Program-made: the position numbers and the translations under genes
Notes under the pieces: model-generated
What the model was told of the DNA's origin: nothing
Database searches by the model: none
The model's input: the letters and a program-made list of their open reading frames with translations, nothing else
DNA from: Kineosporiaceae bacterium
Lineage (GTDB): Bacteria > Actinomycetota > Actinomycetes > Actinomycetales > Kineosporiaceae
NCBI GenBank assembly: GCA_016713225.1
Contig: JADJPO010000004.1
Span: 124,001 to 188,000 of the forward strand
Direction of reading: 5' to 3'
DNA: 64,000 nucleotides
In this document: in pieces, positions 10,116-19,036 of the stretch
Layout: each line of letters begins with the position of its first letter
Numbering within the stretch: the first letter of the stretch is position 1

Positions 10116-10312
10116 GTGTGAGAGAGGGCCATTGCCGACCGATCACCGTGGCACCCAGCCCGACATGCCCCGTCAGGCATGATCACGTTGAAGATCACGG
10201 TGAAGGATTGCGTCACCTTCGACCACACGATTCCCTCAACGTGATCTTGTCGCCGTCCACATTCCCTCAACGTGATCTTCAACCTGATCACCATCGCGGA
10301 TGCCGTGGGTAG
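10098..10312. other. 215-nt intergenic region between convergent fumC and the exporter operon
   Basis: No coding potential is visible. It holds several copies of TCAACGTGATC in both orientations (described separately) plus the end of the fumC tandem repeat. It lies between two 3' ends, so promoter activity is unlikely. Confidence 0.6.
10181..10289. repeat. Inverted/direct repeat cluster built on TCAACGTGATC
   Basis: GATCACGTTGAAGATCAC (10181-10198) is the near-perfect reverse complement of 10272-10289 (17 of 18). Between them ATTCCCTCAACGTGATCTT is present twice exactly (10230-10248 and 10261-10279, period 31). A further near copy, reversed, is at 10190-10203. The arms could pair into a long stem with a ~73-nt loop. 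Confidence 0.75.
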
Positions 10313-11119
10313 TCAGCTCAACAGCAGCTTCGACAGCCGCCGCGAGACCCCGTACAGCCCGACCAGGCCGAGCGCACCCAGGTAGACCAGGTGACCGAGG
10401 ATGCCCCAGCCGACCTCGCCCAGCATGAGCGCCCGTTCCAACGCCACCCCGTGATAGAGCGGCGTCGCCTGCACCAGCCAGCGCAGGGATTCGGGGTAGG
10501 TGCTCAGCGGGAAGAACGTCGCCGAGAACAGGAACATGGGCTGGATCGCCAGCGTGATGTAGTCGAAGTCGAGGAACGAGCGCATGAACGTGGTGGCGAA
10601 CATGCCGACCGCCGCGAACGCCCACGCGATGAACACCGCCGCGGGCAGCGCGGCCAGCGCCCACCACGAGTCGACCGCGCCGATCAGCGCCGCGACGAGC
10701 AGGAACGCCGCCGAGTAGATCCCGCCCCGGATCAGCGACCACGCGATCTCACCCAGGGCGACGTCGCGCACCCCGATCGGGGTGGCCAGCATCGCCTGGT
10801 AGGTCTTGGCGTACCTCAGCTTGAAGAACACGTTGTACGTGCTGTCGAACACCGCCCCGTTCATCGCCGAGGACGCCAGCAGCGCCGGCGCGACGAACGT
10901 GGCGTACGGCACCTGCGCCCCGCCGTCCAGCCTCACGCTGTGCACCAGCGCACCCACCCCGAGACCGAGCGAGAACAGGTAGAGCACCGGTTCGGCGAAT
11001 CCGGTCGCGAAGGCGACCCACATGCGCCGATAGGCGAGAACGTTGCGCTCGACCACCCTGGCGGCCAGTCCCGGGTCGAACGCCCGCCGCAGCGCGGGTC
11101 GCAGCGCCAGCGAGAGCAT
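10313..11119 (-). CDS. ABC-2 type exporter permease (second subunit)
   Basis: 268-aa integral membrane protein with about six hydrophobic helices; the N-terminal half contains GFAEPVLYLFSLGLGVGALV and the middle FKLRYAKTYQAMLATPIGVRD, the cytoplasmic loop typical of NodJ/DrrB-like ABC-2 permeases. It is homologous in plan to the 277-aa permease just upstream; the two would form the heterodimeric channel for the ATPase encoded first in the operon. ATG 11119 shares one base with the previous stop (TGATG), so the frame that continues further upstream is spurious. Substrate (drug, lipid or polysaccharide) cannot be told. Confidence 0.88.
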   Translation of the reverse strand: MLSLALRPALRRAFDPGLAARVVERNVLAYRRMWVAFATGFAEPVLYLFSLGLGVGALVHSVRLDGGAQVPYATFVAPALLASSAMNGAVFDSTYNVFFKLRYAKTYQAMLATPIGVRDVALGEIAWSLIRGGIYSAAFLLVAALIGAVDSWWALAALPAAVFIAWAFAAVGMFATTFMRSFLDFDYITLAIQPMFLFSATFFPLSTYPESLRWLVQATPLYHGVALERALMLGEVGWGILGHLVYLGALGLVGLYGVSRRLSKLLLS

Positions 11120-11952
11120 CACGGCGCCAACCGACGGGTGAAGGTGCGCAGCGCCGCCCAGCCGCCGAGCCCCACATAGAGCAGCAGGACGGCGAGGTGA
11201 GCCAGTGCGCTCCCCGCGCCGAGGCCACCGATCACCGCGCCGCGGCACAGTTCGACGCCGTGCCACAACGGCGTCGCCCACGCCAGCGGCTGCAGGAACC
11301 CCGGCAGGCTGGTGATCGGGAAGAACGTGCCCGAGAACAGCATCAGCGGCGTCACCACCAGCCGGAACAGCACGCTCATCGCCGCATCGGATTCCTGCGT
11401 GGCGGTGAAGGCGAACAACGGCACCGCGAACGCCAGCCCGGTGAGCACCGCCACCGGCAGGCAGACCACCAGTCCCCAGCCACTCACCGCCCCGAACCCG
11501 GCGCACACCCCGATGAAGATCACCGAGGCGAGGGTCAGATGGCCGGCCACGGCCGCGAGGTGACCGACCAGGACGTCGGCCACGCTCAGCGGGGTGGCGA
11601 GCATGGCCCGGTACATCTTGTTCCACATGATGTAGGTCATGACCTGGTAGGTCGACTCCCCCATGGCCACCCACATCGCCTGGTTCGCGATCAGCGCCGG
11701 GACGACGAAGCGCAGGTACGGCACCCCGTTCACCCCACCCGAGGAGGAGTCGACCAGCGCGCCCAGCCCCAGCCCCATCGAACCGAGGAACATCAGCGGC
11801 AACAGGAACCGGCCGATGATGCTGCCCCGCCAGGTCCGCCGGTAGACCACCCAGAAGAACTCCAGCACCACCGCCAGATGCCGACCACGCACCCGGGCGT
11901 ACGCGATCGCCTCGGCGCGATCGGCCGGCGTGGCGAGCAGGTTCGGTGCCAT
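11119..11952 (-). CDS. ABC-2 type exporter permease (first subunit)
   Basis: 277-aa membrane protein with six predicted helices and the family loop MWNKMYRAMLATPLSVADVLVG; the sequence LFSGTFFPITSLPGFLQPLAWATPLWHGVEL near the C-terminus is the hallmark segment of NodJ-like permeases. It is the middle gene of a three-gene operon with one-base overlaps on both sides. The near-identical loop and FFP...TPL pattern in the partner permease suggest an old duplication. Confidence 0.88.
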   Translation of the reverse strand: MAPNLLATPADRAEAIAYARVRGRHLAVVLEFFWVVYRRTWRGSIIGRFLLPLMFLGSMGLGLGALVDSSSGGVNGVPYLRFVVPALIANQAMWVAMGESTYQVMTYIMWNKMYRAMLATPLSVADVLVGHLAAVAGHLTLASVIFIGVCAGFGAVSGWGLVVCLPVAVLTGLAFAVPLFAFTATQESDAAMSVLFRLVVTPLMLFSGTFFPITSLPGFLQPLAWATPLWHGVELCRGAVIGGLGAGSALAHLAVLLLYVGLGGWAALRTFTRRLAP

Positions 11953-12974
11953 CAGTCGGCCAGGCTTCGGCCGGTCAGGTGCAGGAAGACGTCCTCCAGG
12001 CTGGCCCGGCGCACCAGCGAGGACACCGGCCGGACGCCGCGCGCGTGCACCGTGGCCAGCGCCGCCTCACCGTCCTCGGCGTAGACCAGCACCCGGTCGG
12101 GCAGCACCTCGACCCGGTCACCGATGTCGACCAGCCGAGCGGCGATGGTCGGTGAGTCCGGTGCCGCGCCGGCACCGGCATCCGCCGCTGCGGCGTCCAG
12201 CTCGACATCGAAGCGCAGCTCGAGCACCTCGCGGCTGCAGTGTCGCTCGATCAGCTCGCGCGGCGAGCCCTCGTCGGCGATCCGCCCGCCGTCCATCACC
12301 ACCAGCCGGTCGCACAGTTGCTCGGCCTCGTCCATGTAGTGGGTGGTCACGATCAGCGTGACGCCTTGGCGTTTGAGCCGGAACAGCCTGTCCCACAACA
12401 GGTGCCGGGCCTGCGGGTCGAGGCCGGTGGTGGGCTCGTCGAGCAGCAGCAGGTCGGGTTTGCTGATCAGCGATCGGGCGATCGTGAGCCGGCGCTTCAT
12501 GCCGCCCGAGAGCGGCTCGACCTTGTCGGCGCGGCGTTCGGTGAGCTGGGCGAAGTCGAGCAGCTGGACGGCGCGTTCCTTGGCCTCGCGCCGGCTCAGG
12601 CCGAAGTAGCGCCCGTAGATCCAGAGGTTCTCCTCGACGGTCAACTCGCCGTCCAGCATGTCCTCTTGCGGGCAGACGCCCAGCCGGGCACGGATCGCGG
12701 CGCCATCGGTGGCCGGGTCCAGCCCGAAGATGCGCAGTTCACCCGCGGTGACCGGCGAGACGCAACCGATCATCTTCATGGTCGAGGACTTGCCCGCGCC
12801 GTTGGGGCCGAGAAAGCCGAACGACTCGCCGGCGCGAACCTCGACGTCGATGCCGTCGACGGCGGTGAAGTCACCGAAGCGCTTGGTCAGGCCCCGAGCG
12901 CGCAGCAGGACACCGTTCGCGGCGTCGCGCCTCGCACCCTCGTCCACGTCATCAACCGCCTCGGTCCCCGCCAT
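11952..12974 (-). CDS. ABC-2 exporter ATPase (NodI/DrrA type)
   Basis: 340-aa ATPase: Walker A GPNGAGKSSTMK, Q-loop CPQEDMLDGELTV, signature LSGGMKRRLTIARSL, Walker B DLLLLDEPTTGLDP and switch His in VTTHYMDEAEQL. The C-terminal ~90 residues (DAAAADAGAGAAPDSPTIA onward) resemble the accessory domain of DrrA-like exporters. ATG 12974 (MAGTEAVDDVDEG) is chosen; the upstream in-frame ATG at 13052 adds 26 residues unlike the family. First gene of the operon; its stop overlaps the next start by one base, so the three subunits are probably made in fixed ratio. Confidence 0.93.
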   Translation of the reverse strand: MAGTEAVDDVDEGARRDAANGVLLRARGLTKRFGDFTAVDGIDVEVRAGESFGFLGPNGAGKSSTMKMIGCVSPVTAGELRIFGLDPATDGAAIRARLGVCPQEDMLDGELTVEENLWIYGRYFGLSRREAKERAVQLLDFAQLTERRADKVEPLSGGMKRRLTIARSLISKPDLLLLDEPTTGLDPQARHLLWDRLFRLKRQGVTLIVTTHYMDEAEQLCDRLVVMDGGRIADEGSPRELIERHCSREVLELRFDVELDAAAADAGAGAAPDSPTIAARLVDIGDRVEVLPDRVLVYAEDGEAALATVHARGVRPVSSLVRRASLEDVFLHLTGRSLAD

Positions 12975-13131
12975 CTGTTCGACGTTACCCGCGCCCGGCC
13001 CGCAGAAGCCTGAGCCGCCCCGGCGGGTCACCGGGTAGTACACCGTCGGCATTCCGGCCCCCGGCCGCCGATGGCGCGGCTAGGGTCGCCCTCGGACGAA
13101 CCAGTCACCGGTACCGAAAAGGATCTCGACG

Positions 13132-13572
13132 ATGACCTCCCTGCCCCTGGTGCTCACCGACCCCGCCCGACGACCGCAGGCGGTGGAGGCCCTGGCCGGC
13201 GTGGTCGAGAGCGAGGTGCGTGACCGATCGGGCATCAGCGGCGTGGCCCTCAAGACGGCGTTCAAGGCGGTCACGGCGATCAAGTCCGACATCGTGTTCA
13301 AGGCCGTCGACTACATGCTGCCCGACTTCGCCGACGCCCTCGACCCGTTCTGGGCCGCTCGCGGCGGGCAGCCGTTCGGCGCCTATCTGTCCGGTCGCGG
13401 CGCCGAGGCCGCTGATGCGCTGCTGAACGTCACCGACAAGCGCGCGAACAAGCCGGAGCACGCCACCATCGCGAAGATCTACAACTCCTTGCGGCCCAAG
13501 GCTCAGGGCATGGTCGAGGCGGCCCTGCCGCGCCTCGGCGCAGCCGTGGAGTCCCTCGCCCACCCCTCGTGA
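13132..13572 (+). CDS. Conserved actinobacterial protein, DUF6918-like
   Basis: 146 aa, soluble, mostly helical, no signal peptide. The opening LPLVLTDPARRPQAVEALAGVVESEV and the later LKTAFKAVTAIKSDIVFKAV resemble small conserved actinobacterial proteins I associate with DUF6918; I recall the family only from its general look, so the family name is tentative and no function is claimed. ATG 13132 follows AAAAGGATCTCGACG. Its stop TGA is embedded in the first arm of a dispersed intergenic repeat (13569-13639). Confidence 0.7.
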   Translation: MTSLPLVLTDPARRPQAVEALAGVVESEVRDRSGISGVALKTAFKAVTAIKSDIVFKAVDYMLPDFADALDPFWAARGGQPFGAYLSGRGAEAADALLNVTDKRANKPEHATIAKIYNSLRPKAQGMVEAALPRLGAAVESLAHPS

Positions 13573-13639
13573 TCATGTAGGCCGTGCCCGTGCACGGCCT
13601 CGAACGGCCGGCGCACGCGTGCACGGATTGCCTGATCAC
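13569..13639. repeat. Dispersed intergenic inverted repeat, copy 1
   Basis: Left arm GTGATCATGTAGGCCGTGC (13569-13587) and right arm GTGCACGGATTGCCTGATCAC (13619-13639) are imperfect inverted copies. The right arm is nearly identical to 19785-19805 (GTGCACGGATTACATGATCAC). The left arm overlaps the stop of the preceding gene. It may act as a 3'-end hairpin. Confidence 0.65.
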
Positions 13640-13659
13640 CACGAGTTCTCGGGTTCTCA

Positions 13660-13675
13660 GTCGACGCGAGTCGAC
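13660..13675. promoter_or_regulatory. LacI-type operator in front of the GH13 gene
   Basis: GTCGACGCGAGTCGAC: perfect GTCGAC arms around NCGN. It differs by one base from the operator at the lacI-like gene (43313-43328). It covers the region just upstream of a TAGAGT -10-like element (13682-13687), which is 8 nt from the GTG start, so repressor binding would block RNA polymerase. Confidence 0.75.
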
Positions 13676-13695
13676 GAGTCGTAGAGTATTTCCTC

Positions 13696-15576
13696 GTGTC
13701 GTCCACCACCGCTGCGCTGCAGCCCACCACCACGTCCACCGCCACCGATTGGTGGCGCCACGCCGTCACCTACCAGGTGTACATCCGCAGCTTCGCCGAC
13801 GGCGACGGCGACGGCATGGGTGACATCGCCGGCATCCGTTCGCGATTGGACTACCTGGCCGACCTCGGGGTCGATGCACTGTGGATCAACCCGTGGTACC
13901 CCTCACCCCAGGCGGACGCCGGGTACGACGTGTCGGACTACCGCGACATCGAGCCGATCTTCGGCACCCGGGACGACGCCGAGGCGCTGATCGCCGAGGC
14001 TCACGACCGGGGCCTGCGGGTGCTGCTCGACATCGTGCCCAACCACAGCTCCGACGAGCACCCGTGGTTCGTCGAGGCGTTGGCCTCGCCCCCCGGCTCA
14101 CCCGAGCGCGAGCGGTACATCTTTCGCGACGGCACCGGCCCGGACGGCGCCACGCCACCGAACGACTGGCTCTCGGTGTTCGGCGGGAGCGCCTGGCAGA
14201 AGGTGGACGACGCTGCGCGCCGTCCGGGCGAGCCGGCGCAGTGGTACCTGCACCTGTTCGACACCAAGCAGCCCGACCTCAACTGGGACAACCCGGTGGT
14301 ACGGGCCGAGTTCGAGGACATCTTGCGGTTCTGGTTCGATCGCGGGGCAGATGGGTTCCGCATCGACGTGGCGCACGGGTTGATCAAGGACCCGGCGCTG
14401 CCGAACCTCGACGGTCGCAGCACGGTGCCCGAGCCCGGGCAGGCGACGCACGACGACCGAGCACCCCACCTGCTGAACGCCGCGGACCGCACCGACCACC
14501 CGCACTGGGACCGCCCCGGCGTCCACGAGGTCTACCGCGGCTGGCGCGCCGTGGCCGAGAGCTTCGCCGACCGGCCCGGTGGTGCGCCGATCTTCGTCGC
14601 CGAGGCCTGGGTCACCTCGCCACACCGGTTGGCCCACTACCTGCGCCCCGACGAGCTGCACACCGCCTTCGACTTCGACTTCGTGATGGCGCCGTGGAAC
14701 GCCGAGTCGCTGCGGCGCACCGCGACGTCCAGCCTGGCCGCCCACGACACCGTCGGCGCCCCGGTGATGTGGGTGCTGTCGAATCACGACATCACCCGGC
14801 ACGTCACCCGACTGGGCCGGGCCAGTGCGCATCGGGCCACGGACCCGTTGCACGGCCACGACACCGAGGCGAGCGACCTGGCCCTGGGCCGGCGGCGGGC
14901 CCGCGCGGCCCTGCTGCTCGAGCTGGCCCTGCCGGGCGGGGTGTACCTGTACCAGGGCGAGGAACTCGGCCTGGAGGAGGTCGACGACCTACCCGCCGAG
15001 CTGCGTCAGGACCCGGTCTGGTTGCGCTCGAACGGTGCCGAACGCGGCCGCGACGGGTGCCGGGTGCCACTGCCCTGGACCGCGGACGGGCCGTCGCTGG
15101 GCTTCGGGACGGCGCCGGGCTGGCTGCCGCAGCCCGCCGAGTGGGCCGGCCCGGACGGGTTGTCGGCGCAGGTGCAGCGGGACGACCCGGCCTCCATGCT
15201 CACCTTCTACCGGACGGCGTTGCGACGGCGCCGCGACCTCGTCGCCGCCGGTTACCTCGGCGCGGGCACTCCCACCGCCGCAGGCGGCCGCGCGCTGACC
15301 TGGTGGGACCCGGCCGGCGATGAGGCCGAGAACCTGGTGGCGTTCCGTCGGCACGGCCGGAGCGGTGCCGCAGCCTCGAGCGGTTCGGCGGCATCGGTCT
15401 TCGCCTGCGTGGTCAACGTCGGCAGCGAGCCGAGCGACCTGCCGGCCGAGCTGGCCGGCGCACGGGTGTTGCTGGCGAGCGCACCCCTGCCGCTGGCCAC
15501 CGGCGGGGAATGGGACGTCGTGGTCGAGGGGGCTCAGCTACCGGGCGATGCCGCGGTGTGGCTCGCCGGCGACTGA
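13696..15576 (+). CDS. GH13 alpha-glucosidase (copy 1)
   Basis: 626-aa cytoplasmic GH13 enzyme hydrolysing alpha-glucosides (maltose, isomaltose, trehalose-like or sucrose cannot be separated). Conserved regions: GDIAGIRSRLDYLADLGVDALWINP, DIVPNHSSDEHPWF, GFRIDVAH with nucleophile Asp224, FVAEAW with acid/base Glu303, and LSNHDITRH with Asp365. No signal peptide, so it acts on imported sugar. It is a paralogue of the GH13 enzyme at 47937-49625 and carries the same operator as the importer operon. GTG 13696 lies 8 nt from the -10-like element, suggesting a leaderless or nearly leaderless mRNA. Its 3' end overlaps the convergent cysG-like gene by 43 nt. Confidence 0.92.
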   Translation: MSSTTAALQPTTTSTATDWWRHAVTYQVYIRSFADGDGDGMGDIAGIRSRLDYLADLGVDALWINPWYPSPQADAGYDVSDYRDIEPIFGTRDDAEALIAEAHDRGLRVLLDIVPNHSSDEHPWFVEALASPPGSPERERYIFRDGTGPDGATPPNDWLSVFGGSAWQKVDDAARRPGEPAQWYLHLFDTKQPDLNWDNPVVRAEFEDILRFWFDRGADGFRIDVAHGLIKDPALPNLDGRSTVPEPGQATHDDRAPHLLNAADRTDHPHWDRPGVHEVYRGWRAVAESFADRPGGAPIFVAEAWVTSPHRLAHYLRPDELHTAFDFDFVMAPWNAESLRRTATSSLAAHDTVGAPVMWVLSNHDITRHVTRLGRASAHRATDPLHGHDTEASDLALGRRRARAALLLELALPGGVYLYQGEELGLEEVDDLPAELRQDPVWLRSNGAERGRDGCRVPLPWTADGPSLGFGTAPGWLPQPAEWAGPDGLSAQVQRDDPASMLTFYRTALRRRRDLVAAGYLGAGTPTAAGGRALTWWDPAGDEAENLVAFRRHGRSGAAASSGSAASVFACVVNVGSEPSDLPAELAGARVLLASAPLPLATGGEWDVVVEGAQLPGDAAVWLAGD

Positions 15577-16847
15577 TCGGTTCGGGACGGTGCCCCCAGC
15601 GCCGCGACAGCTCCGACCACGATCACGGCCGGCGCCCTGACCCCCTCGGCCTCGGCGACCGCGACGATCCGGTCGAGCGTCGCCCGGATCGCCCGCTGCC
15701 CCGGAAGCGAACCGTCCTGCACGATCGCGACCGGCGTGGCGGCGTCCCGGCCGTGGGTGAGCAGGGCGGCGACGATCTCGGCCAGGTGCTCCACCCCCAT
15801 CAGCACCAGCAGGGTGCCGCGTAGCTGGGCCAACACGGCCCAATCGACCTTGCTGCCCGCTGCCCCGGGCGCCAGGTGCCCCGAGACGATCACCGCCTCG
15901 TGGGCCAGGCCTCGGTGAGTCAGCGGGATGCCCGCCAACGCCGGCACCGACAAGGCGCTGGTCACCCCCGGGACCACGGTCACAGGGACCCCGGCCTGAA
16001 CGCAAGCATCGACCTCCTCGCTGCCGCGGCCGAACACGAACGGATCGCCGCCCTTGAGCCGGACGACGAACGCGCCGGCCGCTGCGCGCTCGACCATGAT
16101 CTGGTTGATGCGCTCCTGGGCCATGGCGCGACCCCGGGGCAGCTTGGCCGCATCGATCACCTCGACGTGCGGGCCGAGGTCGGCCAGCAACTGCTGCGGC
16201 GCCAAGCGATCGGCGATCACCACGTCGGCCGCGGCCACCAGGCGCTGTCCGCGCACCGTGATCAGCTCGGGGTCACCCGGCCCCCCACCGACGATCGCCA
16301 CCCCGGCAAGCCGTCCGGACGCTGCCGTGCCCGTGCCGGCCCGGCGCTGCGGCGTGAGGTCGAACCTGTTCTGCCGCAACGCCTCGGCCAGGGAATCGCG
16401 CAGCGCGACAGCACGCCGCGGATCGCCGCCACCGAGCACCGCCAGCTGCACCGGGCCGACCGCCCCTGCAGTCGGTGCGGCGGCCGGCACCTCAGCCGTG
16501 GCCGGAGTGACGGCCGTGCCGCCACCGGCCGCGTCGCCGCGAACACAGAAGATCCGGGCGGTGTGCGCGTCGGCCGCCACGGCGGCGTTCACCTCCGGGT
16601 CATCGGTCAGTGCCAGCACGTACCACGCGCCGTCCAGGTCGCCGGGACGGTAGCCGCGGGACTGCCACGTGATCACCGCGTCACCGGCCAGGCCCTGCAG
16701 CGTCGGGGTGAGTGCGGGGGCGATCAGTTCGACCGTCGCGCCGGCTGCCATGAGGGACGGCAGCCGCCGCTGGGCCACGGTGCCGCCGCCGACCACCACC
16801 ACCCGGCGGCCGGTGAGGTCGAGCCCCGACAGGTAGTACCCGCTCAT
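15534..16847 (-). CDS. cysG: Siroheme synthase-like fusion: precorrin-2 dehydrogenase + uroporphyrinogen-III C-methyltransferase
   Basis: 437 aa. Residues 1-~155: Rossmann domain with VVVVGGGTVAQRRL, as in the Met8/CysG-B module that oxidises precorrin-2 to sirohydrochlorin. Residues ~180-425: SUMT methyltransferase, with VAIVGGGPGDPELITVRG, LKGGDPFVFGRGSEEV and VPGVTSALSVPALAGIPLTHRG (SAM and substrate loops). It supplies sirohydrochlorin/precorrin-2 for siroheme and for the corrinoid genes upstream. The ATG overlaps the cobT stop by 4 nt (ATGA). The C-terminal ~20 residues (APSRTDQSPASHTAASPGS) are low-complexity and overlap the GH13 gene on the other strand. Confidence 0.92.
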   Translation of the reverse strand: MSGYYLSGLDLTGRRVVVVGGGTVAQRRLPSLMAAGATVELIAPALTPTLQGLAGDAVITWQSRGYRPGDLDGAWYVLALTDDPEVNAAVAADAHTARIFCVRGDAAGGGTAVTPATAEVPAAAPTAGAVGPVQLAVLGGGDPRRAVALRDSLAEALRQNRFDLTPQRRAGTGTAASGRLAGVAIVGGGPGDPELITVRGQRLVAAADVVIADRLAPQQLLADLGPHVEVIDAAKLPRGRAMAQERINQIMVERAAAGAFVVRLKGGDPFVFGRGSEEVDACVQAGVPVTVVPGVTSALSVPALAGIPLTHRGLAHEAVIVSGHLAPGAAGSKVDWAVLAQLRGTLLVLMGVEHLAEIVAALLTHGRDAATPVAIVQDGSLPGQRAIRATLDRIVAVAEAEGVRAPAVIVVGAVAALGAPSRTDQSPASHTAASPGS

Positions 16848-17995
16848 CGGCTCGCCGGTGCTCCCTCGGCCGACTCGGCCTGGCCGCCACGGTCAGCAGC
16901 CTGGCCGCCGTCCGCGACCCCGGCATCGGCGAAGGTGGCCATGTCGCGCAGGATGCGGGCCGCAGCGGCGACCAGAGGCAGGGCGAGCACGGCCCCGGTG
17001 CCCTCGCCCAGCCGTAGGTCGAGCTCGACCAGCGGCCGCAACCCCAGCCGGGCCAGGGCCACCGAGTGGCCGGGCTCCACCGAGCGGTGCCCCGCGATAC
17101 AGGCGACGACGACCTCCGGCGCCAGCGCCTGGGCGACCAGGGCTGCAGCACCGGCGATGACCCCGTCGAGGATCACGGGGACTCGGCGGGCCGCTCCGGC
17201 CAGGATGAACCCGGCCAACGCCGCGTGTTCGAGCCCACCGAGAGCGGCCAGCACGCCGATCGGGTCCTGCCCGGCGCAGGCCACGACCTCCTGATGACGT
17301 CGCAGTCCCGCCTGCACCACCTCGATCTTGCGGGCATGGGTTCGGTCGTCCACGCCGGTGCCCCGACCGGTCACCAGTGCGGGGTCGGCGCCCGTGAACG
17401 CCGCGATGAGCGCCGCGGACGCCGTGGTGTTGGCGATGCCCATGTCACCGGTGAGCAGGCATCGGGCGCCGGCAGCGATGAGTTGATCGGCCACCTCGGC
17501 CCCGACCCGCATCGCCTGCTCCGCCTCCTGGCGGGTCATCGCCGCCTCGACGGTCAGGTCGCGGGTACCTTCCCGGACCCGGCGCCGCAGCAGACCGCGT
17601 GGGGCAGCATCGTCCAGGGGCAGATCGGAGGCCACCCCGACATCGACCACGACCAACTCTGCGCCGGCCTGGTCGGCCAGGACACAGACGGCCGCTCCAC
17701 CGTGGACGAAGTTGGCCACCATCTGCGCGGTGACCTCTTGCGGCCAGGGTGTCACGCCCTGCGCGTAGACGCCGTGGTCGGCCGCGAACACGGCGACCGC
17801 GGCCGGCGTCGGCATCGGCGGTGGGCATACGCCGGCCAGGCCACACAGTTGCACCGAGACGTCCTCGAGCACGCCCAACGCCCCCGGTGGCTTGGTCAGC
17901 CGGGCCTGCCGGGCCACCCCGGCCGCCACCGCAGCGGCGTCCTCCGGCGCAACGGCCTCGACGATCCGGCGCAGATCGCCGGGTAGCTCACTCAC
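16844..17995 (-). CDS. cobT: Nicotinate-nucleotide-dimethylbenzimidazole phosphoribosyltransferase
   Basis: 383-aa enzyme making alpha-ribazole phosphate for the lower ligand of cobalamin. Family motifs: AVFAADHGVYAQGVTPWPQEV, LLTGDMGIANTTASAAL and ELDLRLGEGTGAVLALPLV, the last with the catalytic Glu. GTG 17995 (MSELPGDLRRIVEAV) is the best start: it gives a GTGAGTGA 8-nt overlap with cbiB and has GGAAAA just upstream; the longer frame would run into cbiB. Cotranscribed with cbiB and cysG. The last ~25 residues are Ala/Gly-rich. Confidence 0.94.
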   Translation of the reverse strand: MSELPGDLRRIVEAVAPEDAAAVAAGVARQARLTKPPGALGVLEDVSVQLCGLAGVCPPPMPTPAAVAVFAADHGVYAQGVTPWPQEVTAQMVANFVHGGAAVCVLADQAGAELVVVDVGVASDLPLDDAAPRGLLRRRVREGTRDLTVEAAMTRQEAEQAMRVGAEVADQLIAAGARCLLTGDMGIANTTASAALIAAFTGADPALVTGRGTGVDDRTHARKIEVVQAGLRRHQEVVACAGQDPIGVLAALGGLEHAALAGFILAGAARRVPVILDGVIAGAAALVAQALAPEVVVACIAGHRSVEPGHSVALARLGLRPLVELDLRLGEGTGAVLALPLVAAAARILRDMATFADAGVADGGQAADRGGQAESAEGAPASR

Positions 17996-18971
17996 AGGTT
18001 TTCCCTCGCCCACGGCTCCAGCTTCCCAGGCCCGCGGCCACCGCCACGGCCGATCCACTCGCGACCGCCCCGACGAACCGGATCAGCCGCACCACCCGCT
18101 GCACGTCGGCAGCTGTCGCGTCGCGGCCACCGTCACCCAGCACCGGGCGGCGTTCGACGGAGCCGTGATAGGTGTTGGCTCCACCCAGCTCCACGTCCAA
18201 CGCCCCCGCGGCAGCGGCCTCGGGGAACCCGGCGTTGGGGCTGGGGTGACGAGCTGCGTCCCGGCGCATGGTCCGCCAGGCCCGCCCGGCGGACCCGCCG
18301 ACCACCGGCGCACAGCCGGCGACCAGTGCCCCGCTGAGCCGCGCCGGCACCAGGTTGACCAGATCGTCGAGCCGGGCAGCGGCCCAGCCGAAGCGCAGAT
18401 ACCGGGGTGAGCGGTAGCCCACCATGGCGTCCAGGGTGTTGACGGCGCGGTAGCCCAGCAGGCCGGCCGGACCCGCCACCACTCCCCAGAACAACGGCGC
18501 CACCACGGCATCCGAGACGTTCTCGGCGAGCGACTCGACGGTGGCCCGGCTCAGGTCGCCGCCGGACAGGCCGGTGGCCTCCCGGGCACACAGATGGCTC
18601 AGCCGCGCCCGGGCGCCGTCCGGCCCGTCGAGCCGATCGGAACCGATCAAGGTCGCCATGACCTCGCCCTCCCGCGCCAGGCTGGTACCTCCCACCACCG
18701 CCCAGGTGGCCACCGCCGTGACCGCCAGCCGAGCCAGTGGACGACGCCGGGTCACCCGCCCGGCGAGCAGCCCCACCCCGACCGCTCCGCCGACGCAACA
18801 ACCGGTGAACGCCACACCGTGAGCCCGGCTGTCGCCGTACAGCCTGCGCTCCAGCCCGGCGGCCACCCGACCGAACCCGGCGACCGGGTGGTACCGCCGA
18901 GGATCGCCGAACACAGCGTCGGCGACGACGCCGAGACCCAGACCGAGCGCGCCGGCGGTGAGGACGTGCAT
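17988..18971 (-). CDS. cbiB: Adenosylcobinamide-phosphate synthase CbiB/CobD
   Basis: 327-aa integral membrane protein attaching aminopropanol(-phosphate) to adenosylcobyric acid. N-terminus LGVVADAVFGDPRRYHPVAGFGR is the family's GDP..HPV motif; the central segment AENVSDAVVAPLFWGVVAGPAGLLGYRAVNTLDAMVGY is characteristic, and the sequence ends with another hydrophobic segment. ATG 18971 (MHVLTAGALGLG) begins directly at the first helix. It lies 65 nt after ssb on the same strand; no cobalamin riboswitch is visible there. Confidence 0.93.
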   Translation of the reverse strand: MHVLTAGALGLGLGVVADAVFGDPRRYHPVAGFGRVAAGLERRLYGDSRAHGVAFTGCCVGGAVGVGLLAGRVTRRRPLARLAVTAVATWAVVGGTSLAREGEVMATLIGSDRLDGPDGARARLSHLCAREATGLSGGDLSRATVESLAENVSDAVVAPLFWGVVAGPAGLLGYRAVNTLDAMVGYRSPRYLRFGWAAARLDDLVNLVPARLSGALVAGCAPVVGGSAGRAWRTMRRDAARHPSPNAGFPEAAAAGALDVELGGANTYHGSVERRPVLGDGGRDATAADVQRVVRLIRFVGAVASGSAVAVAAGLGSWSRGRGKTCE

Positions 18972-19036
18972 CCGACAGATCCTGCCGCACGACACGGCCC
19001 ACTGCAGACCTCGTTCGCCCACCGCCGGTGGCGCGC

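Noticed and set aside
18972..19036. Possible cobalamin riboswitch before cbiB
   Set aside because: Only 65 nt are available and no B12-box consensus is seen.
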